64,000 nucleotides of DNA from Hordeum vulgare subsp. vulgare. Taxonomy: Eukaryota > Streptophyta > Magnoliopsida > Poales > Poaceae. The notes beneath the pieces were generated by a model. The model was not told the DNA's origin, searched no databases, and worked only from the letters and a program-made list of their open reading frames with translations. Location of the stretch: assembly GCF_904849725.1 (NCBI RefSeq), contig NC_058522.1, positions 433,781,529 through 433,845,528 on the forward strand, given 5' to 3'. This document shows, in pieces, positions 1-10,444 of the stretch; position 1 is the stretch's first letter; every line of letters starts with the position of its first letter. The position numbers were made by a program, and so were the translations under genes.

Positions 1-280
1 GAGATGATTGAGTATGTGGATTTGCCTTACAAGCTCTTATTTGACTCTTTCTGATGTTGTGATAAATTGCAATTGCTTCAATGACTTTGGACTGTTGTTG
101 GTTACTTCTCGATAAGGTTTTTGCTTCATGCTTTGCTTTGTGAAGGAATTGTTACTTTCCCATAAGAATCTTTATGATGTATTTCTGTTCTATGTGTGAT
201 CATGATGCCCTCATGTCCGTATTATGTTTTATCGACACCTTCGTCCCTCAACATGTGGACATGTTTATGGAGCTTGGTTT

Positions 281-316
281 TCGCTTGAGGACAAGCGAGG
301 TCTAAGCTTGGGGGAG
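281..316 (+). promoter_or_regulatory. Hairpin plus polypurine tract of element A
   Basis: A 7-bp stem (TCGCTTG 281-287, CAAGCGA 292-298) with loop AGGA lies 5 bases upstream of the polypurine tract AAGCTTGGGGGAG (304-316). In LTR retrotransposons the polypurine tract primes plus-strand DNA synthesis. The hairpin recurs at the same place in B, C2, E and H with a different but still complementary stem. Confidence 0.6.
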
Positions 317-317
317 T

Positions 318-1836
318 TGATACGTCCATTTTGCATCATGCTTTCATGTTGATATTTATTGCTTTATGGCTTGTTATATTACTTTGTGGTACCATATTTA
401 TGCCTTTTCTCTCTTATTTTTAAAGGTTTATTTGAAGAGGGAGAATTCAGGCAGCTGGAATTCTGGACTGGAAAAGGAGCAAATCTTAGTCCACTATTCT
501 GCACATCTCCAAATGCCCTCAAAAGTTACGTGGAATTTTTTGGGGTTATATAAAAAATACTGGGCGAAAGAAGTACCGGAGGGGGCCCACCAGGGCGCCA
601 CAAGCCCTGCCACCACCACCTCCTGGTGGCGGAGGGCAAGCTTGTGGGCTCCCTGAAGGCCCACTAGCCCGTTCTTTTGCTATATGAAGGGTTTCGTTCC
701 AGAAAAAAAAATCAATCGGGAGCTTTTTCGTGGTTTCGCCGCCGCCATGAGGCGGAACTTGAGGAAATCTAATCTAGAGCTCCGGCAGGACGATCCTGCC
801 GGGGAAACTTCCCTCCCGGAGTGGGAAATCGTCGCCATCGTCATCACCAACACTCCTCTCGTCGGAGGGGAGGCATCTTCATCAACATTTTCATCAGCAC
901 CATCTCCTCTCCAATCCCTAGTTCATCTCTTGTAATCAATCTCCGTCTCACGACTCCGATTGGTACTTGTAAGGTTGCTAGTAGTGTTGATTACTCTTTG
1001 TAGTTGATGCTAGTTGGATTACTTGGTGGAAGAGTTTATGTTCAGATCCTTGATGCTATTCATTACACCTCTGATCATGATTATGATTATGCTTTGTGAG
1101 TAGTTACTTTTGTTCCTGCGGACATGGGATAAATCATGCTGATAATAGTCAGGTAAATTTGATATTCGTTCGGTATTTTGATATGCTGTAAGTTCTTTTT
1201 CTTCTAGTGGTGTTATGTGAACGTCGATTACATAACACTTCACCATATTTGGGCCTAGAGGAAGGCATTGGGGAGTAGTAAGTAGATGATGGGTTGCTGG
1301 AGTGACAGAAGCTTAAACCCCAGTCTATGCGTTGCTTCGTAAGGGGCTGATTTGGATCCACTAGTTTAATGCTATGGTTAGATGTTGTCTTAATTCTTTT
1401 TTTGTAGTTGCGGATGCTTGCGAGAGAGGTTAATCATAAGTGGGATGCTTGTCCAAGTAAGGGCAGTACCCAAGCGCCGGCCACCCACATATCAAACTAT
1501 CAAAGTAACGAACACGAATCATATGAACATGATGAAACTAGCATGAAAGAAATTTCCGTGTGTCCTTGGAAGCGTTTTCCCTCCTATAAGACTTTGTTCG
1601 GGCTTGTCCTTTGCTACAAAAGGGATTGGGCCACTTGCTTCACCGTTGCTACTACTTGTTACTTTTTGCTTGCTACGTTTCACCGCGTTACACAATCAAT
1701 TGTTACCGCTACTTTCAGTGCTTGCAGTTATTACCTCACTGAAATCCGTTTATCAGAGCCTTCTGCTCCTCGTTGGGTTCGACACTCTTACTTATTGAAA
1801 GGACTATGATTGATCCCCTATACTTGTGGGTCATCA
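318..1836 (+). repeat. LTR of element A (about 1.52 kb)
   Basis: Begins TGATACGTCC right after the polypurine tract and ends CTTGTGGGTCATCA. Its length (1519 bp) equals that of the complete 3' LTR of B (23470-24987). From 837 onward it is paralogous to 1837-2845 but clearly more diverged from it than 1837-2845 is from the B 3' LTR. It therefore belongs to a different insertion from the truncated LTR beside it. Short ORFs in it are not conserved genes. Confidence 0.8.
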
Positions 1837-2845
1837 ATCGTCATCACCAACACTCCTCTCATCGGAGGGGACTCCTCACCATCAACATCTTCATCAGCAC
1901 CATCTCATCTCCAAACCCTAGTTCATCTCTTGTAACCAATCTCCGTCTCGCGACTCCGATTGGTACTTGTAAGGTTGCTAGTAGTGTTAATTACTCTCTA
2001 TAGTTGATGCTAGTTGGGTTACTTGGTGGAAGATTATATGTTCAGATCTTTGATGCTACTCATTACCTCTCTGGTCATGAATATGGTTATGCTTTGTGAG
2101 TAGTTATTTTTGTTCCCGATGACATGGGATAAGTCATGCTATAAGTAGTCATGTGAATTTGGTATTCGTTCGATAATTTGATGTGTTGTATGTTGTTTTT
2201 CCCTAGTGGTGTTATGTGAACGTCGACTACATAACACTTCACCATTATTTGTGCCTAGAGGAAGGCATTGGGAAGTAGTAAGTAGATGATGGGTTGCTAG
2301 AGTGACATAAGCTTAAACCCTAGTTTATGCGTTGCTTCGTAAGGGGCTGATTTGGATCCACTAGTTTAATGCTATGGTTAGACTTTGTCTTAATTCTTCT
2401 TTCATAGTTGCGGATTCTTGTGAGAGGGGTTAATCATAAGTGGGATGCTTGTCCAAGTAAGGGCAGTACCCAAGCGACGGGCCACCCACATATCAAACTA
2501 TCAAAGTAGCGAACGCGAATCATATAAACATGATGAAAACTAGCTTGACAGAAATGCCCATGTATCCTCGGGAGCGCTTTACCTCCTATAAGAGTTTGTC
2601 CAGGCTTGTCCCTTGCTACAAGAGGGATTGGGACACTTTGCTGCACCTTTGTTACTATTGCTACTTGTTACTTGCTACTTGCTACGAATCATCTTATCAC
2701 ACAACTATCTGTTACCGATAATTTCAGTGCTTGCAGAGAATACCTTGCTGAAAACCACTTGTCAGATCCTTCTGCTCCTTGTTGGGTTCGACACTCTTAC
2801 TTATCTAAAGGACTACGATAGATCCCTTATACTTGTGGGTCATCA
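1837..2845 (+). repeat. 5'-truncated 5' LTR of element B
   Basis: This 1009-bp segment repeats 837-1836 in tandem, but details (for example CTATAAGTAGTCATGTGAATTT near 2140) match the 3' LTR at 23470-24987 better than the adjacent copy. Over about 310 compared bases it differs from the 3' LTR at roughly 18 sites, and from 837-1836 at 30 or more. It is therefore best read as the remaining part of B's own 5' LTR fused to the end of A's LTR. Confidence 0.75.
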
Positions 2846-2856
2846 AGACTCGTTTC

Positions 2857-2874
2857 TGGCGCCGTTGGCAGGGA
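2857..2874 (+). other. Primer binding site of element B
   Basis: TGGCGCCGTTGGCAGGGA starts 12 bases after the LTR end. It is close to TGGCGCCGTTGCCGGGGA, the site complementary to the 3' end of tRNA-Asp used by Athila-type elements. The copy differs from that consensus at two positions, one more sign of decay. Confidence 0.65.
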
Positions 2875-2951
2875 GTGAAGCGCCTTTGGTAAGTGGAATT
2901 TGGTAAGGAAACATTTAAATAGTGTGCCAAAATTTATTGTTACTTGTCACT

Positions 2952-4493
2952 ATGGAAACTAATCCTTTGAGGGGCTTGTTCGGGGTATCTTCACCTCGAA
3001 CGGAAGCACAAAGAGTTGCTCCTCAACCTACTGCACCTACTGAAAATAGTTGCTATGGATTTCCTTCGGGTATGCTTGAGAAAGTGCTGGCTAATCCTTT
3101 TACAAGAGATGGAACATCACATCCAGACTTGCATCTAATCTATGTAGATGAAGTTTGTGGTTTATTTAAGCTTGCAGGCTTGCCCGAGGATGAGGTCAAG
3201 AATAAGGTCTTTCCTTTATATTTGAGGGATAAGGCGTTGACATGGTATAGGCTATGTGATGATACTAGATCATGGAACTACAATCGGTTGAAATTGGAAT
3301 TTCATTAATAGTTTTATCCTATGCATCTAGTACATCGTGATCGGAATTATATTTATAATTTTTGGCCTCGTGACAGAGGAAGCATCGCTCAAGCTTGGGG
3401 GAGGCTTAAATCAATGTTATATTCATGCCCCAATCATGAGCTCTCGGGAGAAATTATCATTCAGAACTTCTATGCTCGGCTTTCTTATGATGATCGCACC
3501 ATGCTTGACACTTCTTGTACCTGTTCTTTTATGAAGAGAGATATTGACTTCAGATGGAATTTATTGGAAATAATTAAACACAACTCTGAAGATTGGGAGC
3601 TTGATGAAGGTAAGGAGTCAGGTATGAATTTCAAGTTTGATTGCGTTAAAACCTTTGTTGAAACAAATACCTTTTGTGATTTTAGCGCTAAGTATGGACT
3701 TGACTCTGAGATAGTAGCTTCATTGTGTGAATCATTTGCTGCTCATATTGATCTCCCCAAAGAGAAGTGGTTTAAATATCATCCTCCCTTGGAAGTCAGT
3801 GTAGTTAAACCCAATCCAGTTGAAGAGAAAGTCATTGCCTATAATGATCCTATTGTTCCCAGTGCTTACATTGAGAAACCACCTTTCCGTGTTAGGATAA
3901 AGGATCATTCTAAAGCTTCAACTGTGATACATAGGGGCTACATTAGAACACCTACACTACGTGAGCAAATTAGAGTTGAACCTAGCATTGGTATTATCAA
4001 AGATCTCCTGTCCGATAATGTTGATGGCCATGATATTCACTTCTGTGAAGACGCTGCTAGAATTGCTAAACCACATGCTACAAACAAATATAGGCCTGTT
4101 GTTGGCACGCCTATTGTTTCTGTTAAGATAGGAGATCATTGTTATCATGGTTTATGTGACGTGGGTGCTAGTGTTAGTGCAATACCTCAATCCTTATATG
4201 ATGAAATTAAAGACGAGATTGCACCTGTCGAGATAGAACCCATTGATATCACTATTCAGCTTGCCAATAGAGATACTATCTACCCTGTGGGAGTTGTTAG
4301 AGATGTTGAAGTCTTGTGTGGTAAAACGAAGTATTCTGCTAATTTCCTCATTCTTGCTACCACACAAGATAGCTTTTGTCCCATCATATTTGGTAGACCT
4401 TTTCTCAATACTGTCAATGCTCATATTGACTGTGAGAAGCAAGCTGTCACTATTGGCTTTGAAGGTGTGTCACATGAGTTCAATTTCTCCTAG
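2952..4493 (+). pseudogene. gag-protease part of element B polyprotein
   Basis: The reading frame starts at ATG 2952 (METNPLRGLF). The first part is Gag-like: it has the conserved stretches YLRDKALTWYR and IAQAWGRLKSMLYSCP seen in Athila-type capsid regions. Two adjacent stop codons (TAA TAG, 3306-3311) break it, and the same frame resumes at once. Toward the end lies a retropepsin-like aspartic protease: CDVGASVSAIP carries the D-x-G-A-S active site, followed by the flap-side ILATTQDSF and FGRPFLN. A third stop (TAG, 4491-4493) closes the segment, and the same frame continues into pol. Gag would form the virus-like particle and the protease would cut the polyprotein. With these stops neither can be made as one chain. 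The stops look like decay rather than programmed readthrough, since several are scattered along the frame. Confidence 0.8.
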
Positions 4494-4520
4494 TTTGGTA
4501 GACAACCTCATGAAAAAGAG

Positions 4521-7500
4521 TTGCCTAGTAAGGATGAAACTATTGCCTTAGCTTCTATTGTTGTGCCTCCTATTGATCCTTTAGAGCAATACTTGCTTGA
4601 GCATGAAAATGATATGCATATGGATGAAAGGTATGACCTAGATAGAGTTGTATTAGAACAATATCCTATCCTTAAGAATAACTTGCATGTTGAACTGCTT
4701 GGAGATCCTCCCCCACCAAAGGGTGATTCTGTGTTCGAGCTTAAATAGTTGCCTGATACTCTTAAGTATGCTTATCTTGATGAAAAGGAGATATATCCTG
4801 TTATTATTTGTGCTAGCCTCTCAGAGCATGAAGAAAAGAAGTTACTAAAAACTCTAAGGAAGCATTGTGCTGCTATTGGATATACTCTTGATGATCTTAA
4901 GGGCATTAGTCTCACTCTATGCCAGCACAAGATTAAAACTGGTCCTGATTCCAACCCAGTTGCCGATCATCAACAGAGATTAAATCCTAAGATGAAAGAG
5001 GTAGTAAGAAAAGAAATACTAAAGCTCCTGGAAGCGGGTATTATCAATCCTGTTGGTCATAGTGATTGGGTGAGTCCGGTGCATTGCGTCCCTAAGAAGG
5101 GAGGCTTTACCGTTGTCCCTAATGATAAGGATGAATTGATCGCACACAGGATTGTTACTGGCTATAGGATGGTGATCGATTTTAGGAAATTGAATAAAGC
5201 CACTAGGAAAGATCATTACCCTTTGCCTTTTATCGACCAAATGCTAAAAAGACTGTCTAAACACACACTTCTGCTTTCTAGATGGTTATTCTGGTTTCTC
5301 CCAAATACCCGTTGCACAATCTGATCAGGAGAAAACCACTTTCACCTGCCCTTTCGGTACCTTTGCTTATAGATGTATGCCTTTTGGCTTATGTAATGCA
5401 CCTGCCACCTTTCAAAGATGCATGATGGCTATATTATCTGACTTTTGTGAAAAGATTGTTGATGTTTTCATGGATGACTTCTCCATTTACATGTCTTCTT
5501 TTGATGATTGCCTCAGCAACCTTGATCGAGTTTTGCAGAGATGTAAAGATACCAATCTTGTCTTGAATTGGGAGAAGTACCACTTTATGGTTAATGAAGG
5601 CATCGTCTTAGGACATAAAATTTGTGAAAGAGGTATTGAAGTCGATAAGGCTAAGGTTGATGCGATCGAAAAAATGCCATGCCCTATAGATAACAAAGGT
5701 ATAGGAAGTTTCCTTGGTCATGATGGTTTCTATAGAAGGTTCATTAAGGACTTCTCTAAGATTTGTAGGCCTCTTACCAATCTCTTGCAAAAGGATATTC
5801 CTTTTGTTTTTGACGATGATTGTGAGGAAGCCTTCGAAGTACTTAAGAAGGCCGTGATAACTGCGCCTATTATTCAACCACCTGATTGGAACTTACCTTT
5901 TGAAATCATGTGTGATGCTAGTGATTATGCTGTTGGTGCCGTTCTAGGACAAAGAGTTGATAAGAAGTTGAATGTTATTCACTATGCTAGTAAAACTCTA
6001 GACAGTGCCCAAAGAAACTATGCTACTACGGAAAAGGAATTTTTAGGAGTCGTATGTGCATGTGAAAAGTTCAGATCTTACATAGTTGATTCCAAAGTCA
6101 CTATTCACACTGATCATGCTGCTATTAAGTACCTCATGGAGAAGAAAGATGCTAAACCTAGACTTATCAGATGGGTTCTCTTGCTACAAGAATTTGATTT
6201 GCACGTTGTCGACAGGAAGGGTGCTGATAACCCCGTAGCAGATAACTTTTCTAGGTTGGAGAACGTTCTTGATGACCCACAACCTATTGATGATAGCTTT
6301 CCCGATGAGAAACTCAATGTCATCAATGCTTCACGTAGTGCACCGTGGTATGCTAATTATGCAAACTATATCGTTGCCAAATATATACAACCTAGTTTCA
6401 CATACCAGCAAAAGAACAAATTCGTCTTTGATTTGGGACATTACTTCTGGGATGATGGTCACCTTTATAAGGAAGGAGTAGATGGTGTTATTAGACGTTG
6501 TGTACCTGAACATGAACAAGGACAGATCCTACAGAAGTGTCACTCCGAGGCCTATGGAGGACACCATGCGGGAGATAGAACTGCACACAAGGTATTGCAA
6601 TCAGGTTTCTATTGGCCCACTCTCTTCAAGGATGCCCGTAAGTTTGTCTTGTCTTGTGACGAATGTCAAAGAATAGGTAATATTGGTAAACATCCGGAAA
6701 TGTCTATGAATTATTCACTTGTCATTGAACCATTTGATGTTTGGGGCTTTAATTATATGGGACCTTTTCCAAAATCCACCGGGTATACTCATATCCTAGT
6801 TGTTGTTCATTACGTCACTAAGTGGGTAGAAGCTATCCCAACTAGTAGTGTTGATCACAACACTTCTATCAGGATGCTTAAAGAAGTTATTTTCCCTAGA
6901 TTTGGAGTCCCTAGATATCTAATGACCGACGGTGGTTCACATTTCATTCATGGTGCTTTCCGTAAAACGCTTGCTAAGTACAATGTCAACCATAGAATTG
7001 CGTCTCCCTATCATCCTCAGTCTAGTGGTCAAGTAGAGCTAAGCAGTAGAGAGACTAAACTGATTCTGCAAAAGACTGTCAATAGGTCTAGAAAGAATTG
7101 GTCTAAGAAGCTCGATGATGCACTGTGGGCTTATAGAACTGCCTATAAGAATCCCATGGGCATGTTTCCGTACAAAATGGTGTATGGTAAAGCATGTCAT
7201 TTAGCTCTTGAGCTAGAGCATAAGGCTTATTTGGCAATCAAAGAGCTCAACTTTGATTTCAAACTTGCTGGTGAGAAGAGGTTATTTGATATTAGCTCGC
7301 TTGATGAATGGAGAACTCAGGAATATGAGAATGCCAAGTTGTTCAAAGAAAAGGTTAAGAGGTGGCATGATAAAAGGATACAAAAGCGTGAGTTCAATGT
7401 AGGTGATTATGTCTTGCTATATAATTCTCGTTTAAGATTTTTTGCAGGCAAGCTTCTCTCTAAATGGGAAGATCCTTACATTGTTGAGGAAGTATATCGT

Positions 7501-7638
7501 TCCGGTGCTATCAAGATCAACAACACGGAAGGTAATTGTCCGAGAGTGGTAAATGGGCAGAGAATCAAGCATTATATCTCAGGTACTCCCATAAATGTTG
7601 AAAGCAATATTATCAATGCCATAACTCCGGAGGAGTAG
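4521..7638 (+). pseudogene. reverse transcriptase-RNase H-integrase part of element B
   Basis: The frame continues from gag-protease, with another stop at 4746-4748, into the RT start (EILKLLEAGIIN, VIDFRKLNKATRKDHYPLPF). A frameshift near 5262-5271 moves coding to the frame that stays open from 5272 to 7638. That frame holds the RT catalytic VFMDD near 5465, then RNase H (MCDASD, TEKEFL, TDHAA, near 5905-6250). Integrase follows, with its HHCC zinc finger (GGHHAGDRT...CDECQR, 6555-6670) and catalytic core. The core's second acid (TDGGSHF, GAC 6928-6930) and third acid ([11 protein letters not shown] 7036-7038) are present. The first is replaced: WGFNYMGPF has AAT at 6751-6753 where the family has Asp. 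The C-terminal domain includes [14 protein letters not shown]. The order RT-RNase H-integrase is that of Ty3/gypsy. Without the first catalytic acid this integrase should be inactive even apart from the stops. Confidence 0.85.
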
Positions 7639-8009
7639 CTAAGGGATATTTATCAGCCTGTTTCACACTCCGAAAACGAAGAGGTATGTGATTCGGTAAG
7701 TAAACAGACTCCAAAACTTTTCCAGTAGGAATTTTTCTCCGTTTTGGAATTTTTTAAAAATAGAAAAATTTGAAGTTGTTCGGAAAGCGCACGAGGAGGC
7801 GACAAGCCTGCCAGGCGGGGGCCACCCCCTGGTCGCGCATGGGGTCTTGTGGCCACCTCGTGTGCCTCCCGGACTCCGTTTTCTTGCGGAGTACTCCTTC
7901 TTGTCGGAAAAAAATCATTATATATTCTCACGAAAGGTCTGACCCTCGTATCACGCAAATTTCCTCTGTTTTCATTTCGAGCCTGTTTCTGCTGCAGATC
8001 TAGATTGCT

Positions 8010-8531
8010 ATGGCATCACCAAAAACTCCGAAGGACAAGATCTTAGAGAAGGTCATCAATCCCTACCTCGCGGGAGTGCTACAACACCCTCAATCTATTG
8101 AGATGCGTGAGGGGATGCTGCATATCCGTGATGTTGAGGGGCCCAAGAAGACCAGAAGCATGGAGGCGAGGCTCGTAACAATGGAACAACAAGTCTTCAA
8201 GTGCCAAGGGATGGTGGAGCGTGGACTCATCGCCAACCACATGATGATCACAGAGTTCATCAACAAGCACAAGATCGATGCCAATGACATCGGGAAGCAC
8301 CTCTCCAGGCTCTATGACAGGATTGATCACCTCCAAGACCAGATCTATGACCTGCAGAACCAGAACTGGGAGTATGAGTATAGATTTAAATCAATATGGT
8401 TGGCTGCATATTTGAGGATTCCAGAGACTCAGTCATCTTTCCATGATGGAGCACCTATGCCTTGGAAGAGGGAGGACCAAACCCATGTTGCAACAACTCC
8501 ACCACCATCACCTCCAAAGGAAGACAACTAA
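8010..8531 (+). CDS. Third ORF after pol, coiled-coil protein of unknown function
   Basis: An uninterrupted 173-codon frame starts at ATG 8010, about 370 bases after the pol stop. It begins MASPKTPKDKILEKVINPYL and is rich in charged residues. The middle (residues about 45-125) has heptad-like spacing (IGKHLSRLYDRIDHLQDQIY) suggesting a coiled coil, and the tail is proline-rich (TPPPSPPKED). I see no signal peptide or membrane segment, so it does not look like an envelope protein, although its place is where Athila elements carry an env-like gene. I recall similar ORFs after pol in other Triticeae gypsy elements, but no function is known to me. It is notable that it is intact while gag-pol has several breaks. 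The start is supported by the conserved-looking N-terminus, not by any signal in the DNA. Confidence 0.6.
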   Translation: MASPKTPKDKILEKVINPYLAGVLQHPQSIEMREGMLHIRDVEGPKKTRSMEARLVTMEQQVFKCQGMVERGLIANHMMITEFINKHKIDANDIGKHLSRLYDRIDHLQDQIYDLQNQNWEYEYRFKSIWLAAYLRIPETQSSFHDGAPMPWKREDQTHVATTPPPSPPKEDN

Positions 8532-9868
8532 GCATGGGTATGGGCAATCCCCTTGGCTTGTGCTAAGCTTGGGGGAGTTGCCCCTGTATCGTATCACCAT
8601 CACATCTTTTTCCTTTACCTTTTCTTAGTTCGTTCCTTTTTTGTTTTTCTCTTTCTCTAGTAGAAACAAAGGTCTTAGTGTTTTAGGCTTGAGTTTTGCT
8701 TTGTGTCACCCCCGATGTATTCGAGCTCGTGAGTCATATAATAAAGAGTGTCTTAGTTAAGGGACTTGCCTCATGCCATGATCAAAAGAATGAGAAAAGA
8801 ACAAACGCGTGAAAAGATCATGCAATGATCTTATGCGAAGTGATGGCTTCACATATAAAAAGAATGATGATTGAAACTTGTTGAGGGTAGACAAACGTAG
8901 ACCTTGGTCATTGTTGCAATTAATAGGAAGTGATAAAGAAGGAGAGGTTCACATATAAATATATCATATTTGACACAATCTATGATTGTCAACACTCACT
9001 ACACTATTACATGCTTAGAAGTGGATGTTGGACAAGGAAGACAACATAATGAATTGTGTTTGCTTGGTTCTGAACAATGCTTTATGACTAGAGATCCCTT
9101 AGCATGTGACGATTGCTTCCACCTTGTATTAGCCCAAATTCCCGCACCAAGTAGAGATACTACTTGTGCATCCATAAACCTTCAACCCTGTTTTGCCATG
9201 AGAGTCCACCATACCTACCTATGGATTGAATAAGATCCTTCAAGTAAGTTGTCATCGATGCAAGCAATAAAAATTGCTCCCTAAATATGTATGTTCTATT
9301 AGTGTGTGGAAAATAAGCTTTGTACGAACCTGTGATGAGGAAGACATAAAAGCGACATACTGCATAATAAAGTTCTTTATCACAGGAGGCAATATAAAGT
9401 GACGTTCCTCCACACTAAGAGGACGCACATCCAAACCTCAAAAGCGCATGACAACCTCTGCTTCGCTCTGCGAAGGGCCTATCTTGTACCTTTACTTTTT
9501 GCCCTGGAAAGAGTCATGGTGATCTACACCAATTCCTTATTTCGCCTTTATCTTGGCTAACGTCATATGCTAGGGAAAGATCTGTATTCATATGTCAACT
9601 TGGAAGTAAGTATTCATGAATTATTATTGTTGACATTACCCTTGGGGTAAATGGTTGGGAGGCGAAACTATAAGCCCCTATCTTTCTCTGTGTCCAACTG
9701 AAACTTTGATCTCATGAGTACCACGTGAGTTGTAGCAATTGTAGAGAATGAAAAGATGATTGAGTATGTGGATTTGCTTTACAAGCTCTTATTTGGCTCT
9801 TTCTGATGTTGTGATAAATTGCAATTGCTTCAATGACTAAAGGCTACCGGTTGTTAATTCTCAGTAAG
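8532..9868 (+). other. Non-coding 3' internal region of B, up to the insertion of C
   Basis: No convincing ORF. A perfect second copy of the polypurine sequence AAGCTTGGGGGAG lies at 8565-8577, 34 bases after the third ORF stop. The end (from about 9757) aligns with bases 1-115 of copy A, confirming that the two are copies of one family. Element C enters after 9868. Confidence 0.6.
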
Positions 9869-10356
9869 TGTTGGGGATGTAACCTGTGGATGACCCGCCC
9901 TAGTTGGGCCGGGTTATCCGTTGGGCGACTCATCTAGGCGTTTAGTTGGGCCTCGTTTTGGCCGAATCAAAGTCGCACGACGAGTATGCCTCTTGGCGGG
10001 TCTCCCAGCTTTGGAAGATGGCGATTTAGAGATCACAATGGTCACGAGTTGTAGAAAGGAGGGAATCCATGTAAACCATAGGGAATGGACCTGTATATAA
10101 AGGCGAGGTCCTGGGGGACAGAGGATTGGTTAGAAATCATTGAGTGCTAGGTTTAGGCGAGTTACGCCTTCCTTGTAATCGAATCCATATCAATACACAC
10201 AAAAGCAGGACGTAGGCTATTACCTCCTCTCGAGGGGCCGAACCTGGGTAAATCGCCGTGTATCTCCCGCTTAACCCCTTTGAGTCGCCACCAAGGTGCG
10301 ACGGCTCCAGTATTAAGTCCTTTCACGAGGACATCTGCCGTGAAAAAACCACGACA
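9869..10356 (+). repeat. 5' LTR of element C
   Basis: Starts TGTTGGGGATGTAACC and ends ACCACGACA. A TATA box is at 10094-10100. The downstream part contains the two-part module shared with other Tat-type LTRs in the window (CAGGACGTAGGCTATTA, then AACCTGGGTAAA at 10241-10252). Confidence 0.9.
10094..10100 (+). promoter_or_regulatory. TATA box in 5' LTR of C
   Basis: TATATAA followed by AGGCGAGGTC, in the middle of the LTR. The 3' LTR keeps the same sequence. It is the likely core promoter of the element's genomic RNA, with transcription starting some 30 bases downstream (inferred). Confidence 0.6.
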
Positions 10357-10358
10357 GT

Positions 10359-10377
10359 TGGCGCCCACCGTGGGGCC
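10359..10377 (+). other. Primer binding site of element C
   Basis: TGGCGCCCACCGTGGGGCC lies two bases after the LTR end. This is the primer-site sequence usual for Tat-type grass elements. I do not assign the tRNA with confidence. Confidence 0.7.
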
Positions 10378-10444
10378 TACGCACGGTGGAGTTGAGTTCT
10401 CAAAGGGAGCCCTACCAGGGTTTGGGAGTTACGCGACGGCGCTC

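Larger units (their letters stand above)
1..1836 (+). mobile_element. Athila-type gypsy element A: internal tail plus complete LTR
   Basis: Bases 1-317 are the 3' end of an internal region: they align by eye with 9757-9868 and 23265-23469 of element B. They end in a polypurine tract (AAGCTTGGGGGAG, 304-316) directly before an LTR starting TGATACGTCC at 318 and ending GGGTCATCA at 1836. Copy A enters from outside the window and its coding part is not visible. The LTR is followed directly by a second, truncated LTR rather than by unrelated flanking DNA. Assignment to the Athila-type Ty3/gypsy group comes from the polyprotein of the neighbouring copy B. Confidence 0.8.

Noticed and set aside
2857..2874. 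tRNA gene fragments at the primer sites
   Set aside because: The 18-base similarity to tRNA ends is due to their role as primer binding sites; no tRNA fold around them.
8010..8531. Envelope protein for ORF3 of B
   Set aside because: No signal peptide, membrane segment or cysteine pattern is visible; only the position fits.
10280..10444. Upstream extension of the C gag frame into the LTR
   Set aside because: It overlaps the LTR end and the primer site; the ATG at 10445 is the first one after them in this frame.
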